The notes under the pieces were generated by a model. It searched no databases, was not told where the DNA came from, and was given only the letters and a program-made list of their open reading frames with translations. The position numbers and the translations under genes were made by a program. Of a stretch of 64,000 nt of DNA, positions 36,106 through 44,685 are shown piece after piece. Numbering within the stretch: the first letter of the stretch is position 1; every line of letters begins with the position of its first letter. The DNA lies in NCBI GenBank assembly GCA_044226395.1, contig JBGAHD010000005.1, positions 248,001 through 312,000 on the forward strand, given 5' to 3'. This DNA comes from JBGAHD01 sp044226395. Lineage in GTDB: Bacteria > Pseudomonadota > Gammaproteobacteria > Xanthomonadales > Ahniellaceae.

Positions 36106-38862
36106 ATGTCCGAAGACAATACCCAGACCCAGGCCCCGACGCGCGGGCCCGGCGCGGCGCCGGGCGCGGACACGGCAGCGGGCCTGCCACGCGGCACGCG
36201 CGCCGGTCCCTTCGTGATCGAAACCCTGATCGGCCGCGGCGGCATGGGCGAAGTCTATCGCGCGCGCCAGCTCGAACCCTTCGTGCGCGACGTGGCCTTG
36301 AAGCTGATCCGCGAGCGCCGCCTCGGCCCGCGACAGCTGGCCCTGTTCGAAGTCGAGCGCCAGGTGCTGGCGCAGATGAATCATCCCGCCATCGCCCAGA
36401 TCTACGACGCCGGCGCCACCGCCGAGGGTCAGCCGTATTTCGCGATGGAACTGGTCGAGGGCCTGCCCCTGACCCAGTACTGCGAGCGCGCGCGCAGCGA
36501 TCTGAACGAGCGCCTGCGCTTGTTCGTGCGCGTCTGCCGCGGCGTGCAGCACGCGCATCAGAAGGGCATCATTCACCGCGATCTGAAGCCGGGCAATATT
36601 CTGGTGACCGAGGTCGACGGTCAGGCGCAACCGAAGATCATCGACTTCGGCATCGCCGCCACCGCCGTGCGCTACTTGGCCGCGCCCAGCGACGACGCGC
36701 CGCACGCCGGCACGCCCGACTACATGAGCCCCGAGCAGGCCGGCGAGACCGCGATCGACGTCGACACGCGCAGCGATGTGTATTCGCTGGGCATCGTGCT
36801 GCACGAATTGCTCGCGGGTCGTCGACCGACGCACCGCACGGATTCGGACTCGGGCCAGTCGCGCCGCACGACCACGCCCAGCGCGCCGTCGGCGCAGTTG
36901 GCCGCGAGCGACGAGCAGGCGCGTCGCCGCGTGATCGAACAGATGGGGCAGGAGTGGTCGGCCTATGCGCGCGCGCTGCGGCGCGAACTCGACTGGGTCG
37001 TGCTCAAGGCTACGCGTCACGAGCGCGATCAACGCTACGACACCGTGGCCCTGCTGGCCGATGACGTCGAGCGCTTTCTCGCGCGGCGTCCGCTCGACGC
37101 GGTGCCGGCCACGGGCTGGTATCTGCTCGGTCGCTTCGCGCTTCGCCATCGCGCCGGCTTGCTCGCGGCGGCGGCGATTGTCGGTTCGCTGGTGCTGGGG
37201 CTGGTGGTGGCGATCTATGCCTTCGTACAGGCCGATCGTCAGCGACGCATCGCCGAGGAGCGCACGGCCGAGTTGGCGCAAGTCTCGGGCTTTCAGAAAG
37301 GCATGCTCAAGGGCCTCGATCTCGCGGCCATGGGCCAGCGTCTGCGCGAGTCGCAAACGCAGGCTTACGCGCGCACGCTCGACACCGAACGCGATCCCGC
37401 ACGCCGCGCCGCCCTGCTGACGCAATTCGAAGGCGCGTTGGCCGCGGCCAATCCCACCGATGCGGCGCGCGCCTTGCTGGGCGAACAAGTGCTGGAACGT
37501 GCGCTGCGTACCATCGATCGCGACTTCGCCACGCAACCGCTGCTTGCCGGCGACTTGCGCCAAATCGTCGGCGACATCTACATCGAACTGGGCGATTACG
37601 ATCGCGCGCGAACCGTATTCGAAGCGCTGCGCGAACAGCGTCGGCAAGTGCCCGGCGCCGACACGCCGCAGGAATTGCAGGCCACGCGCGGCTATGCCTT
37701 CGTGCTCAATCGCCTGGGTCGCAATGACGAAGCGCGACAGCTGCTGACCGACGCGGTCGCGCGCGCCAAGCGCGCGCAGGGCGACGACGGCGACGAGACC
37801 ATCGAACTGCAACAAGTGCTCGGCCTCAACTACAGCGATGCCGGCGACATCAAGCACGCCGTGCCCCTGCTGCGCGAAATCTACGAGCGCGTGAAGGCCA
37901 AGCAAGGCGAGCGCGGCGTCCAGACCATGGTCACGCGCAACAACCTGGCCATCGCCCTGATCCGCAATGGCGATCGCGAGGAAGCGCGCGAACACTTCGT
38001 CGATCTGCTGCGTCTGCGCCGCGAGGTGCTTGGCCCCGAGCACATCGACAGCCTCGGCGCTTTGAATAATCTCGCCGGACTGCTGGGCATGATGGGTCGC
38101 GTCGATGAAGCGCTGCCGCTGCAGCGCGAGGCGTATGAACTCGACACCCGCCTGCGCGGCGCCGATCACCCGATGACCCTGCTCGCCGCCGGCAACCTCG
38201 CCGGCACGCTCACGCAGATGGGCCAGCTCGAGGAAGCCACGCGCCTGCAACGCCAGGTGCTGGAAGCGCGCATGCGCCTGATGGGACCCGATCATCCACA
38301 GACCCTGCGCGCCAAGGTCAATCTGGCGGCCACGCTCGCGCGCGACGGCAAGATCGACGAAGCCTTGCCGATGCAGCGCGAACTGTTGTCGCAACGCGAA
38401 CGCGTGCTCGGGCGCGATCATCCCGACACGCTGGCCGCGCGCGTCGGCCTGGCGGCGATGCTGCGTGATCAAGAACAACCGACCGAGGCCTTGGCCCTGG
38501 CGCAATCCGCGCTCGCCGTGCGCCAGCGCGAACTGCCGCCCGAGCATCCGGACCTGATCGAGACCGAAGACCTGATCGCGCGCTTGCTCGTCGATCTCGA
38601 TCGCCCGCGCGAAGCCTGGACACCGAACGAGCACGCCTATCAGGCCCTGCTGAAAAAACCCGGGCCACAACACGAACAAACCGTGCGCGTCGCCCTCACC
38701 CGCTTCTATCTGGCCCAACGCCTGGGCGATGCCGCGGCGGCGGCCGATACGCGCGCGACGGTGATCGATCCTTTCCTCGCGAGCGAGCCGACATCGTCGT
38801 CGACCGTGGCCGTGGGTCTGCGCGATCGCGCGCGCGAAGTGCTCGAAGGCGCCACACCCTGA
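36106..38862 (+). CDS. Transmembrane Ser/Thr protein kinase with C-terminal TPR domain
   Basis: The 918-aa protein has a Hanks-type kinase domain at residues 35-330: glycine loop LIGRGGMGEVYRA, VALKLI with the ATP Lys, catalytic HRDLKPGNILV near 155, metal-binding IIDFGIA, activation segment GTPDYMSPEQ, and DVYSLGIVLHELLAG. One membrane helix follows (about 350-375, LLAAAAIVGSLVLGLVVAIY). A long outer region of kinesin-light-chain-type TPRs comes last, with repeats like LNNLAGLLGMMGRVDEALPL. The TPRs would sense or bind partners in the periplasm. A GGGGGGAAA ribosome site precedes the ATG. Candidate partners nearby are the divergent FHA-GGDEF protein and the sigma factor at 44040; both are inferences. 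Confidence 0.92.
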   Translation: MSEDNTQTQAPTRGPGAAPGADTAAGLPRGTRAGPFVIETLIGRGGMGEVYRARQLEPFVRDVALKLIRERRLGPRQLALFEVERQVLAQMNHPAIAQIYDAGATAEGQPYFAMELVEGLPLTQYCERARSDLNERLRLFVRVCRGVQHAHQKGIIHRDLKPGNILVTEVDGQAQPKIIDFGIAATAVRYLAAPSDDAPHAGTPDYMSPEQAGETAIDVDTRSDVYSLGIVLHELLAGRRPTHRTDSDSGQSRRTTTPSAPSAQLAASDEQARRRVIEQMGQEWSAYARALRRELDWVVLKATRHERDQRYDTVALLADDVERFLARRPLDAVPATGWYLLGRFALRHRAGLLAAAAIVGSLVLGLVVAIYAFVQADRQRRIAEERTAELAQVSGFQKGMLKGLDLAAMGQRLRESQTQAYARTLDTERDPARRAALLTQFEGALAAANPTDAARALLGEQVLERALRTIDRDFATQPLLAGDLRQIVGDIYIELGDYDRARTVFEALREQRRQVPGADTPQELQATRGYAFVLNRLGRNDEARQLLTDAVARAKRAQGDDGDETIELQQVLGLNYSDAGDIKHAVPLLREIYERVKAKQGERGVQTMVTRNNLAIALIRNGDREEAREHFVDLLRLRREVLGPEHIDSLGALNNLAGLLGMMGRVDEALPLQREAYELDTRLRGADHPMTLLAAGNLAGTLTQMGQLEEATRLQRQVLEARMRLMGPDHPQTLRAKVNLAATLARDGKIDEALPMQRELLSQRERVLGRDHPDTLAARVGLAAMLRDQEQPTEALALAQSALAVRQRELPPEHPDLIETEDLIARLLVDLDRPREAWTPNEHAYQALLKKPGPQHEQTVRVALTRFYLAQRLGDAAAAADTRATVIDPFLASEPTSSSTVAVGLRDRAREVLEGATP

Positions 38863-38926
38863 TCGGGACCAGCGCGGTCATCGGTCTCGCGCATCGAACG
38901 AAACTTCGACAGCGCGAAAACAAAAA

Positions 38927-38944
38927 CCCCCGGCAAGCCGGGGG
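38927..38944 (-). terminator. Rho-independent terminator for the minus-strand BNR/PKD gene
   Basis: CCCCCGG and CCGGGGG form a 7-bp GC stem. On the minus strand it is followed by TTTTTG, the classic order. It lies about 60 bases after the stop at 39003 and between converging genes. Confidence 0.8.
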
Positions 38945-39002
38945 TCGTTGAGCACGCGGCGGCCGGGGGACTGGCCGCCGCGCTTGGGGTCACTTCACCA
39001 CG

Positions 39003-41876
39003 TCAGAACTGCAGGCTCCACGAGTCGAGCGTACCCGTATCGGTCGGCGCTTGATCCGCCACGCGCAGATTCCACGTGCCGTTGGCAACTTCCGACGACG
39101 CATTGACCGTGAAGGTCTGAATGATGTTGTCGGTGCCACCGCCGGTGCGGTTGTGCAGGTTGTAGATCGTGCCATCGGGCGCGACCAGGTCCACGCGCAG
39201 ATCGCCCTTATAGGTATGGAGAATATTGACGCCCACCTGCAAGGTCGCCGGCGCATTGCCCGCCACGCCAGTGACCGTGATGGGACTGTTCACCGTGGAG
39301 TTGTCGAGGATGGCGAAGTCGGTCAGGTTCTCGAAGCGTGGCCCCGGGACCGTGTAGCTGCCCGTCAACGACAGACCCGAGAACGCCGCGAAGCCGCTCA
39401 CCAGCACGTGATACGTGCCAGCCTGAGCCGTGGCGATGTTGCAGGTCTCGGCGTTGGTCGAGCCGATCGAGCGACAGTCATAGGTCGTCGTGGTCGGCGC
39501 GCTGCCGAAGCGCACGTACAGATCGGCGTCACCCGTGCCACCCGTGGTCACGAAGCGCAGCGATGTCGCGTTGGCGGGCACCACCAGGGTGTATCGCAGT
39601 TCCGAGCCCGTCGCGCCCGACAGGCCGGTCACCGGCACGCCGTTGGTGAGCACGTTCGAGGGCGACGCGCTGACCGTGACCGACTGCGTGCGCGTGTTGG
39701 TCAGGCCACCGTTGTCGGTGACGGTGAGCTGCACGCTGTAGGTGCCCGCGGCCGCGTAGGTCTTGGCGGGATTGGTCGCCGTCGACGTGGTGCTGTCGCC
39801 GAAGTTCCAACTGCGCGAGGCGATGGTGCCGTCCGAATCGGTCGAGCTGTCGGTGAAGTTCGCCGTCAGACCCGAGGTCGTGAAGGTGAAGTTCGCCGTC
39901 GGCGCGGTGTTGGCCGCCGAGACCGTGACCGACTTGGTGATCGTGTTGGTCAGACCGCCGTTGTCGGTGACCGTCAGCTGCACGCTGTAGGTGCCCGCGG
40001 CCGCGTAGGTCTTGCTCGGATTGGTCGCCGTCGACGTGGTGCTGTCGCCGAAGTTCCAGCTGCGCGAGGCAATGGTGCCATCGGAATCCGTCGACGCGTC
40101 GGTGAAGTTCGCCGTCAGGGTCGAGGTGGTGAAGGTGAAGTTGGCCGTCGGCGCGACATTGCCGCCCGTGGCCGGCGCGAAGCCGCCCACCGCGTACACG
40201 TCGACCGATTGCGCGGAGCCGCCGGACTCGTCGCGATTGTCGGTGTAGATGGCCATGATGTCGTTCATGACCATGTCCATGCCGTTGTAATCGCCCCACT
40301 CGAAGCTGTCGGTGATGTTGCGCGAGGTCGCCGTGGTCAGGCGCGTGGCCGTGCCCCAGGTCACGCCGCCGTCGGTCGACATCGAGTAGTAGATGTCGGT
40401 GCCGGTGCGGCCCGAGCTGTTGCGCGTGTCGTAGTACACGACGAAGACGCGACCGGTGCGATCAACCGCCAGCCACTGGTTGAAGCGATCGACGGTGTTG
40501 ACGTCGGCGGTGGAATGCGGCGTCGACACCGCCCAGGTCGCGCCACCGTCACGCGAACGCGCCACGCGGATCACGGCGTGGTTGTTGGCGGCGACGGTGT
40601 TGTCCTCGGTGGTGTTGGTGTCGGTCCAGGCCACGTAGAGGCTGTTGTTGAACGCGCCGCCCGAACGATCGCTGTCGGCCGACACGTAGGTGAAGGCGCG
40701 ACGCGTCTCCATCGCCGGAATCGGGAAATCGAAATCGGCATTGGTGGCCGACACCGTCACCGCCGCGTTGAAGCTCACGCCGGCATTGGTCGACTTCAAC
40801 ACGCGAATCTGCTTGGCATTGCTGCCGCCCGACACGGTCGGGAAGAAGAAGTACACATTGCCGGCGGTGTCGGTGGTCAGATCCGAGCCGATGCCGCGGC
40901 TGGCGCTGTCGAGCGAGATCGGCGTCGAGAACGTCAGGCCGCCGTCGGTCGAACGCGCGTAGCGCTGCACGTTGTTGTCGTGCCAGGCCATGTAGATGTT
41001 GCCGCGGTTGGGCGAGGTCGAGTGCATGTCGACCGTGAAGTACTCCTTGTCCGACTGATTGGCGTTGGACAGCGTCCCGGTTTTCGTCCAACTCGCGCCG
41101 TTGTCGGTGGAACGATAGAAGAAGACATTGGTGCCGCTGCCGACGACCGTCGACAAGGCCATCATGTAGCCGACCGTGCCGTCGGGCGACCAGCCCACGG
41201 CCGGGTCGCAACAGGTGCCGGCCAACGAGATCGGGCCGGTCCAGGTCACGCCGCCATCGCTCGAACGCCACATCTTCTGGCCCGAGCCCGGGCCATTGGT
41301 GCCGGCGATCACGAGATTGGAATTGACCGGGTTGATCGCCACGGCCGATTCCGCCGCGCCGGCGGGCGAGGTGATGCGGCGCTCGCCGCCGATGAAGTTG
41401 GGCAGGATGCCCGAGTTATCGAATTCCTCGGACTCGCGCGAGATCTGATAGCGGCCATCGTCGAGACGACGCACGGCGGCGTAGACCTCGCCGTTGATCT
41501 TGTAGCCGCCGTACTTGGCGAGGTAGCCGTTGAGCGCGCTGCGCGGATACTGCGCCGGACCGGACTTCATCAGGTTGGCGTTGGCGCGACGCATTTCGAC
41601 GCGATAGAAGGCCGGAATCGGCGCCTGCGCCTGCGCCTCGTTGGGCGACAGCAGCGTCAGGTCCTTGGCCGTGAGCTTGTAGTTGCGATCGTCCCAGGGA
41701 CCGATCTCTTCCAGCGCCGCGTAGTCGACGTTCTTGTCCACGCCAAGGCGATTGTCGACCTGGAAGGTCAGGACCTCGGGTCCGCCGTCCATCTCGACCT
41801 GCGCCTGCGCGCCCATCGCCAAACCAAAAGCCACTGCGAGCGCCCCCAAGCGCCCGGCCCATGTGTAAGTGCGCAT
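39003..41876 (-). CDS. Secreted BNR/sialidase-repeat protein with PKD, PPC and P domains
   Basis: The 957-aa product starts with a signal peptide (LGALAVAFGLAMGAQAQ). Residues about 170-560 hold sialidase-type BNR repeats with repeated Asp-box-like elements (SSDGGVTWTG, STDNGASWTK, STDGGLTFST, SRDGGATWAV, STDGGVTWGT), predicting a beta propeller. Two nearly identical PKD domains follow (573-738, SRSWNFGDST), then a pre-peptidase C-terminal domain (GDADLYVRFGSAP) and a proprotein-convertase P domain (HTYKGDLRVDLVAPDGTIYN). No protease domain is present, so the last two act as accessory or secretion modules. A sialidase active site cannot be confirmed. I chose the ATG at 41876, after GAGGGTGGGGAG. 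It ends 126 bases before the tail of the convergent kinase gene, with a terminator between. Confidence 0.88.
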   Translation of the reverse strand: MRTYTWAGRLGALAVAFGLAMGAQAQVEMDGGPEVLTFQVDNRLGVDKNVDYAALEEIGPWDDRNYKLTAKDLTLLSPNEAQAQAPIPAFYRVEMRRANANLMKSGPAQYPRSALNGYLAKYGGYKINGEVYAAVRRLDDGRYQISRESEEFDNSGILPNFIGGERRITSPAGAAESAVAINPVNSNLVIAGTNGPGSGQKMWRSSDGGVTWTGPISLAGTCCDPAVGWSPDGTVGYMMALSTVVGSGTNVFFYRSTDNGASWTKTGTLSNANQSDKEYFTVDMHSTSPNRGNIYMAWHDNNVQRYARSTDGGLTFSTPISLDSASRGIGSDLTTDTAGNVYFFFPTVSGGSNAKQIRVLKSTNAGVSFNAAVTVSATNADFDFPIPAMETRRAFTYVSADSDRSGGAFNNSLYVAWTDTNTTEDNTVAANNHAVIRVARSRDGGATWAVSTPHSTADVNTVDRFNQWLAVDRTGRVFVVYYDTRNSSGRTGTDIYYSMSTDGGVTWGTATRLTTATSRNITDSFEWGDYNGMDMVMNDIMAIYTDNRDESGGSAQSVDVYAVGGFAPATGGNVAPTANFTFTTSTLTANFTDASTDSDGTIASRSWNFGDSTTSTATNPSKTYAAAGTYSVQLTVTDNGGLTNTITKSVTVSAANTAPTANFTFTTSGLTANFTDSSTDSDGTIASRSWNFGDSTTSTATNPAKTYAAAGTYSVQLTVTDNGGLTNTRTQSVTVSASPSNVLTNGVPVTGLSGATGSELRYTLVVPANATSLRFVTTGGTGDADLYVRFGSAPTTTTYDCRSIGSTNAETCNIATAQAGTYHVLVSGFAAFSGLSLTGSYTVPGPRFENLTDFAILDNSTVNSPITVTGVAGNAPATLQVGVNILHTYKGDLRVDLVAPDGTIYNLHNRTGGGTDNIIQTFTVNASSEVANGTWNLRVADQAPTDTGTLDSWSLQF
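39661..40158 (-). repeat. Two tandem 249-base units coding for the PKD domains
   Basis: Units 39661-39909 and 39910-40158 are nearly identical, including synonymous positions, over most of their length. For example GTGTTGGTCAG begins at 39694 and recurs at 39943. This suggests a recent duplication or gene conversion. Confidence 0.8.
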
Positions 41877-42050
41877 CTCCCCACCCTCGTGATTGATTGA
41901 CTGGATGCGGCGGGCTCCCCAAAGCCGGGCCGCAGTAGGCCTTACGGCGGATGTCACTATCCGCCCTAGGGCGCCGACCGATATAGCGGGAAAAAACGCC
42001 CAGGTCTTGCTGCGATGCAACAGCGACGACCCGGGCGGGCGGTCGCGCAA

Positions 42051-42064
42051 TTGATTCCAGTCAA
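42051..42064 (+). promoter_or_regulatory. FNR/Anr-like box upstream of hemN
   Basis: TTGATTCCAGTCAA matches the FNR consensus TTGAT-N4-ATCAA in nine of ten conserved bases. A TAGGCT at 42087-42092 would be the -10 box of a start near 42099, placing the box at -41.5, the usual position for activation under low oxygen. hemN is a classic FNR/Anr target. Confidence 0.6.
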
Positions 42065-42116
42065 GGTCGCCCGTGGCCGCCGGACCTAGGCTTGCCCCAC
42101 GTCCAGGAACCCGCCC

Positions 42117-43511
42117 ATGTCCGTCACCCCTTTGTTCAACGCCGAGTTGCTCACGCGTTACGACGTGCGCGGACCGCGCTACACCTCGTACCCGACCGCG
42201 CCGAACTTCTCCGAGCGCGTCGGTCTGGCCGACTATGTCGACCACGCGCGGCAGAGCAACGACGAGCCGATTCCGCGCTCGCTGTCGCTGTACGCGCATC
42301 TGCCGTTTTGCGTGAGCCCGTGCTTCTACTGCGGCTGCAATCGCGTGGTCACGCGTGATCGCGGCAAGGGTCAGGCGTATCTGCGCCGACTGATGCGCGA
42401 GATCGAATGGCAGGGCCGGCTGTTCGATCGCGATCGTCACGTGCGTCAGTTGCACCTGGGTGGTGGCACGCCGAACTTTTTCGATGGCGAGCAATTGAGC
42501 GAGCTGATCGAGGCCATGGGCCGCGCGTTCACCCTCGATCGCGGCCCCGATCGCGAGTTCGCGGTCGAGCTCGATCCGCGTCAGACCGATCTGGCCTTGC
42601 TGACCACGTTGCGCGACCTGGGCTTCAATCGGCTGAGCTTTGGCATCCAGGATTTCGATCCGGTGGTGCAGGAGGCGATCAATCGCGTGCAGCCGCGCGA
42701 GCAGACGCTCGACACCTTGCGCGCGGCGCGCGCGGTGGGGTTCTCGTCGATCTCGCTCGATCTGATCTACGGCCTGCCGCGACAAACGCGCGCGGGCTTC
42801 GCCGCGACCTTGGCGAGCGTGCTCGAATTCCGACCGGCGCGCGTGGCGCTGTACAACTACGCGCATCTGCCGACCCTGTTCAAGGCGCAACGACAGATCG
42901 TGGCCGAAGAGCTGCCGCCGATGACCGAGCGCATCGCGCTGCTGGGTCTGGCGGTTGACGTGCTGTGCGGCGCGGGCTATCGCTACATCGGCATGGATCA
43001 CTTCGCCCTGCCCGATGACGAATTGTGCGTGGCGCAGGACAAGCGCACCTTGCAGCGCAATTTCCAAGGGTATTCGACCCACGCCGATTGCGATCTGATC
43101 GGCCTGGGTGTGAGCGCGATCGGTCGCGTCGGCGACATGTACGCGCAGAACGCGCGCGAGCTCGGCGGCTATCAAACCCTCATCGACGCGGGGCGCTTGC
43201 CCATCGCCAAGGGCTTCGTGCTCGGCGCCGATGATCGCCTGCGCGCCGAGATCATCCAGCAGTGGATGTGTCATGGCGAAGTGCGCATGAATGAGTTCGA
43301 GCGCAAGTATTCGCTCGACTTCGCCGGCGCCTTCGCCGACGAACTGTCCCGGCTCGAGCCGCTCGCGGCCGATGGCTTGATCGAAATCGGCGCGGACGTG
43401 TTGCGCGTCACGCCGCGGGGACGCTTGTTGATGCGCCTGCCGGCGATGGCATTCGATGCGTATTTGCCGCGACAGGCCGAGGCGCCGGTGAAGTTCTCGC
43501 GCGTGGTGTGA
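42117..43511 (+). CDS. hemN: Oxygen-independent coproporphyrinogen III oxidase (radical SAM)
   Basis: The 464-aa cytoplasmic enzyme decarboxylates coproporphyrinogen III to protoporphyrinogen IX without oxygen, in haem synthesis. The radical-SAM cluster motif is CVSPCFYCGC at residues 65-74, matching the HemN-specific CxxxCxxCxC pattern. YDVRGPRYTSYPTAPNF at the N-terminus, HLGGGTPNFF, SFGIQDFDPVVQEAINRVQP, YNYAHLP and YRYIGMDHFALPDDEL are all HemN hallmarks, which sets it apart from HemW. The length is normal. It is transcribed alone; an FNR-like box upstream and a UUCG hairpin downstream frame it. Confidence 0.96.
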   Translation: MSVTPLFNAELLTRYDVRGPRYTSYPTAPNFSERVGLADYVDHARQSNDEPIPRSLSLYAHLPFCVSPCFYCGCNRVVTRDRGKGQAYLRRLMREIEWQGRLFDRDRHVRQLHLGGGTPNFFDGEQLSELIEAMGRAFTLDRGPDREFAVELDPRQTDLALLTTLRDLGFNRLSFGIQDFDPVVQEAINRVQPREQTLDTLRAARAVGFSSISLDLIYGLPRQTRAGFAATLASVLEFRPARVALYNYAHLPTLFKAQRQIVAEELPPMTERIALLGLAVDVLCGAGYRYIGMDHFALPDDELCVAQDKRTLQRNFQGYSTHADCDLIGLGVSAIGRVGDMYAQNARELGGYQTLIDAGRLPIAKGFVLGADDRLRAEIIQQWMCHGEVRMNEFERKYSLDFAGAFADELSRLEPLAADGLIEIGADVLRVTPRGRLLMRLPAMAFDAYLPRQAEAPVKFSRVV

Positions 43512-43520
43512 GTCGTCGAG

Positions 43521-43538
43521 CGCGCGCTTCGGCGCGCG
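43521..43538 (+). terminator. UUCG hairpin after hemN
   Basis: CGCGCGC and GCGCGCG pair around a TTCG tetraloop, starting 10 bases after the hemN stop. No T-run follows. Confidence 0.5.
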
Positions 43539-44039
43539 CGGTCTCGGCATTCGCCAGCGTTCGCGAAAGAGGCACCGCGATGCGCGTCAGCGCCTCGCGC
43601 GTCAGCCATTGCGCGCGCGGATCGCGCGTCGACACTTCACCTCGACGATCTCCTCGCGCCGCGCGGGCAACACGAGCGGGCATACCTCGACACCTTCGCG
43701 ATGGGTCGCTCAGGGCCACTGAGTCACTCAGCAAACCTGACCGCGAACACCCAGCGGCGTTGTAGTCGTCCCGACTCGGGCAAGGCGCACGCCCTGCGCG
43801 ACGCCTTTGCTTGCAAGGCCCGCGCGCTTTCGCGGGGCGATTGGCACGAGTCCACGCGCCAACCGATTCGGTCTCGAAATCAGTGCTACTGAGCGCGCGC
43901 GCGATCGCGCGCCGTTGTGCGCGCGCGGCGCGCCATCGCAGGATTCGGACGCAGGGCGATGCACGCTGAACTCGCCGATCCGGGCAGGTGATCGAAGGGA
44001 GCGATCGCGTACCGCAGGACGCATGGGGAGACCACGAGC
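43539..44039. other. Gene-free stretch between hemN and the sigma-factor gene
   Basis: About 500 bases without a convincing gene on either strand. The short open frames here are Arg/Ala-rich and have no ribosome sites. A small palindrome, CTGAGT-C-ACTCAG, sits at 43719-43731, and alternating GC runs occur near 43895-43930. I looked for tRNA-like cloverleafs and saw none. The sigma-factor promoter should be at the right end. Confidence 0.5.
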
Positions 44040-44645
44040 ATGTGCGACGAAACCCGAACGGCCCTTCTGACCGACGCGGAACTGCTGCAAGCCATCACCC
44101 TGGGCGACTATCGCGCCGAGATCGAACTGGTGCGTCGCTATGTCGAACGCACGGGGCGCTGGTTGCTGGCGCGGCTGTCCTCGTACGACTTGGCCGAGGA
44201 CGCCAATCAGGACCTGTGGATCAGCGTGCTGCGCCGCCTGCGTCGCGGCGAAGTGCGCGAACCCGCCGCGTGGCGTGGCTTCCTGCGTCAGCAAGTCGAG
44301 AACATGGCGCGCGCGCAGGAGCGCCGCGGCTGGCGTCGACGCACCGATGTCGACACCGACACCATCGACGCGCGCGAAAGCAACGATCCGGGCCCGCCCG
44401 AAATCTACGAACGCGTGCGCCAGATCCAGGACATGCGACGCTGGATCGGCCGCCTGCGCGTGGCGCGCGATCGCGAATTGCTGCGCGATTTCTATCTGGA
44501 GGATCGCGATAAGTCCGACTTGTGCGTGGCCATGGGCCTGTCCGACGCGCACTTCGATCGCGTGCTGTTTCGCGCGCGCTCGCGGCTGCGCGACGTGGTC
44601 ACGCGCTACATGGGCGAACCGGCGGCCGCGCTCGCGATCGAGTGA
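44040..44645 (+). CDS. ECF-like RNA polymerase sigma factor (sigma-70 family)
   Basis: The 201-aa product has the two-domain layout of an extracytoplasmic-function sigma factor. Region 2 is seen in YDLAEDANQDLWISVLRRL, which resembles the core-binding and -10 motif. A variable, acidic linker follows, and region 4 ends in LCVAMGLSDAHFDRVLFRAR, the -35-binding HTH. No anti-sigma gene is adjacent: sua5 follows after 40 bases with a short GCCGGC hairpin between. Some ECF groups are controlled by Ser/Thr kinases instead of anti-sigma factors. The kinase at 36106 is a possible partner, without direct evidence. Confidence 0.8.
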   Translation: MCDETRTALLTDAELLQAITLGDYRAEIELVRRYVERTGRWLLARLSSYDLAEDANQDLWISVLRRLRRGEVREPAAWRGFLRQQVENMARAQERRGWRRRTDVDTDTIDARESNDPGPPEIYERVRQIQDMRRWIGRLRVARDRELLRDFYLEDRDKSDLCVAMGLSDAHFDRVLFRARSRLRDVVTRYMGEPAAALAIE

Positions 44646-44685
44646 GTCGTTGCCGGCCGCGCGCGCCGGCCGCTAACCTTGGGCG

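Noticed and set aside
36015..38718. Upstream extension of the FHA-GGDEF gene over the kinase gene
   Set aside because: The frame stays open only because of codon bias. The FHA-GGDEF protein starts well at 36015 and the kinase on the other strand is certain.
41877..43550. Upstream extension of the BNR/PKD gene over hemN
   Set aside because: A signal peptide and ribosome site fix the start at 41876; hemN on the plus strand accounts for the rest.
43552..44039. Possible tRNA or small RNA in the hemN-sigma gap
   Set aside because: No cloverleaf or conserved RNA form could be seen; only short GC hairpins.
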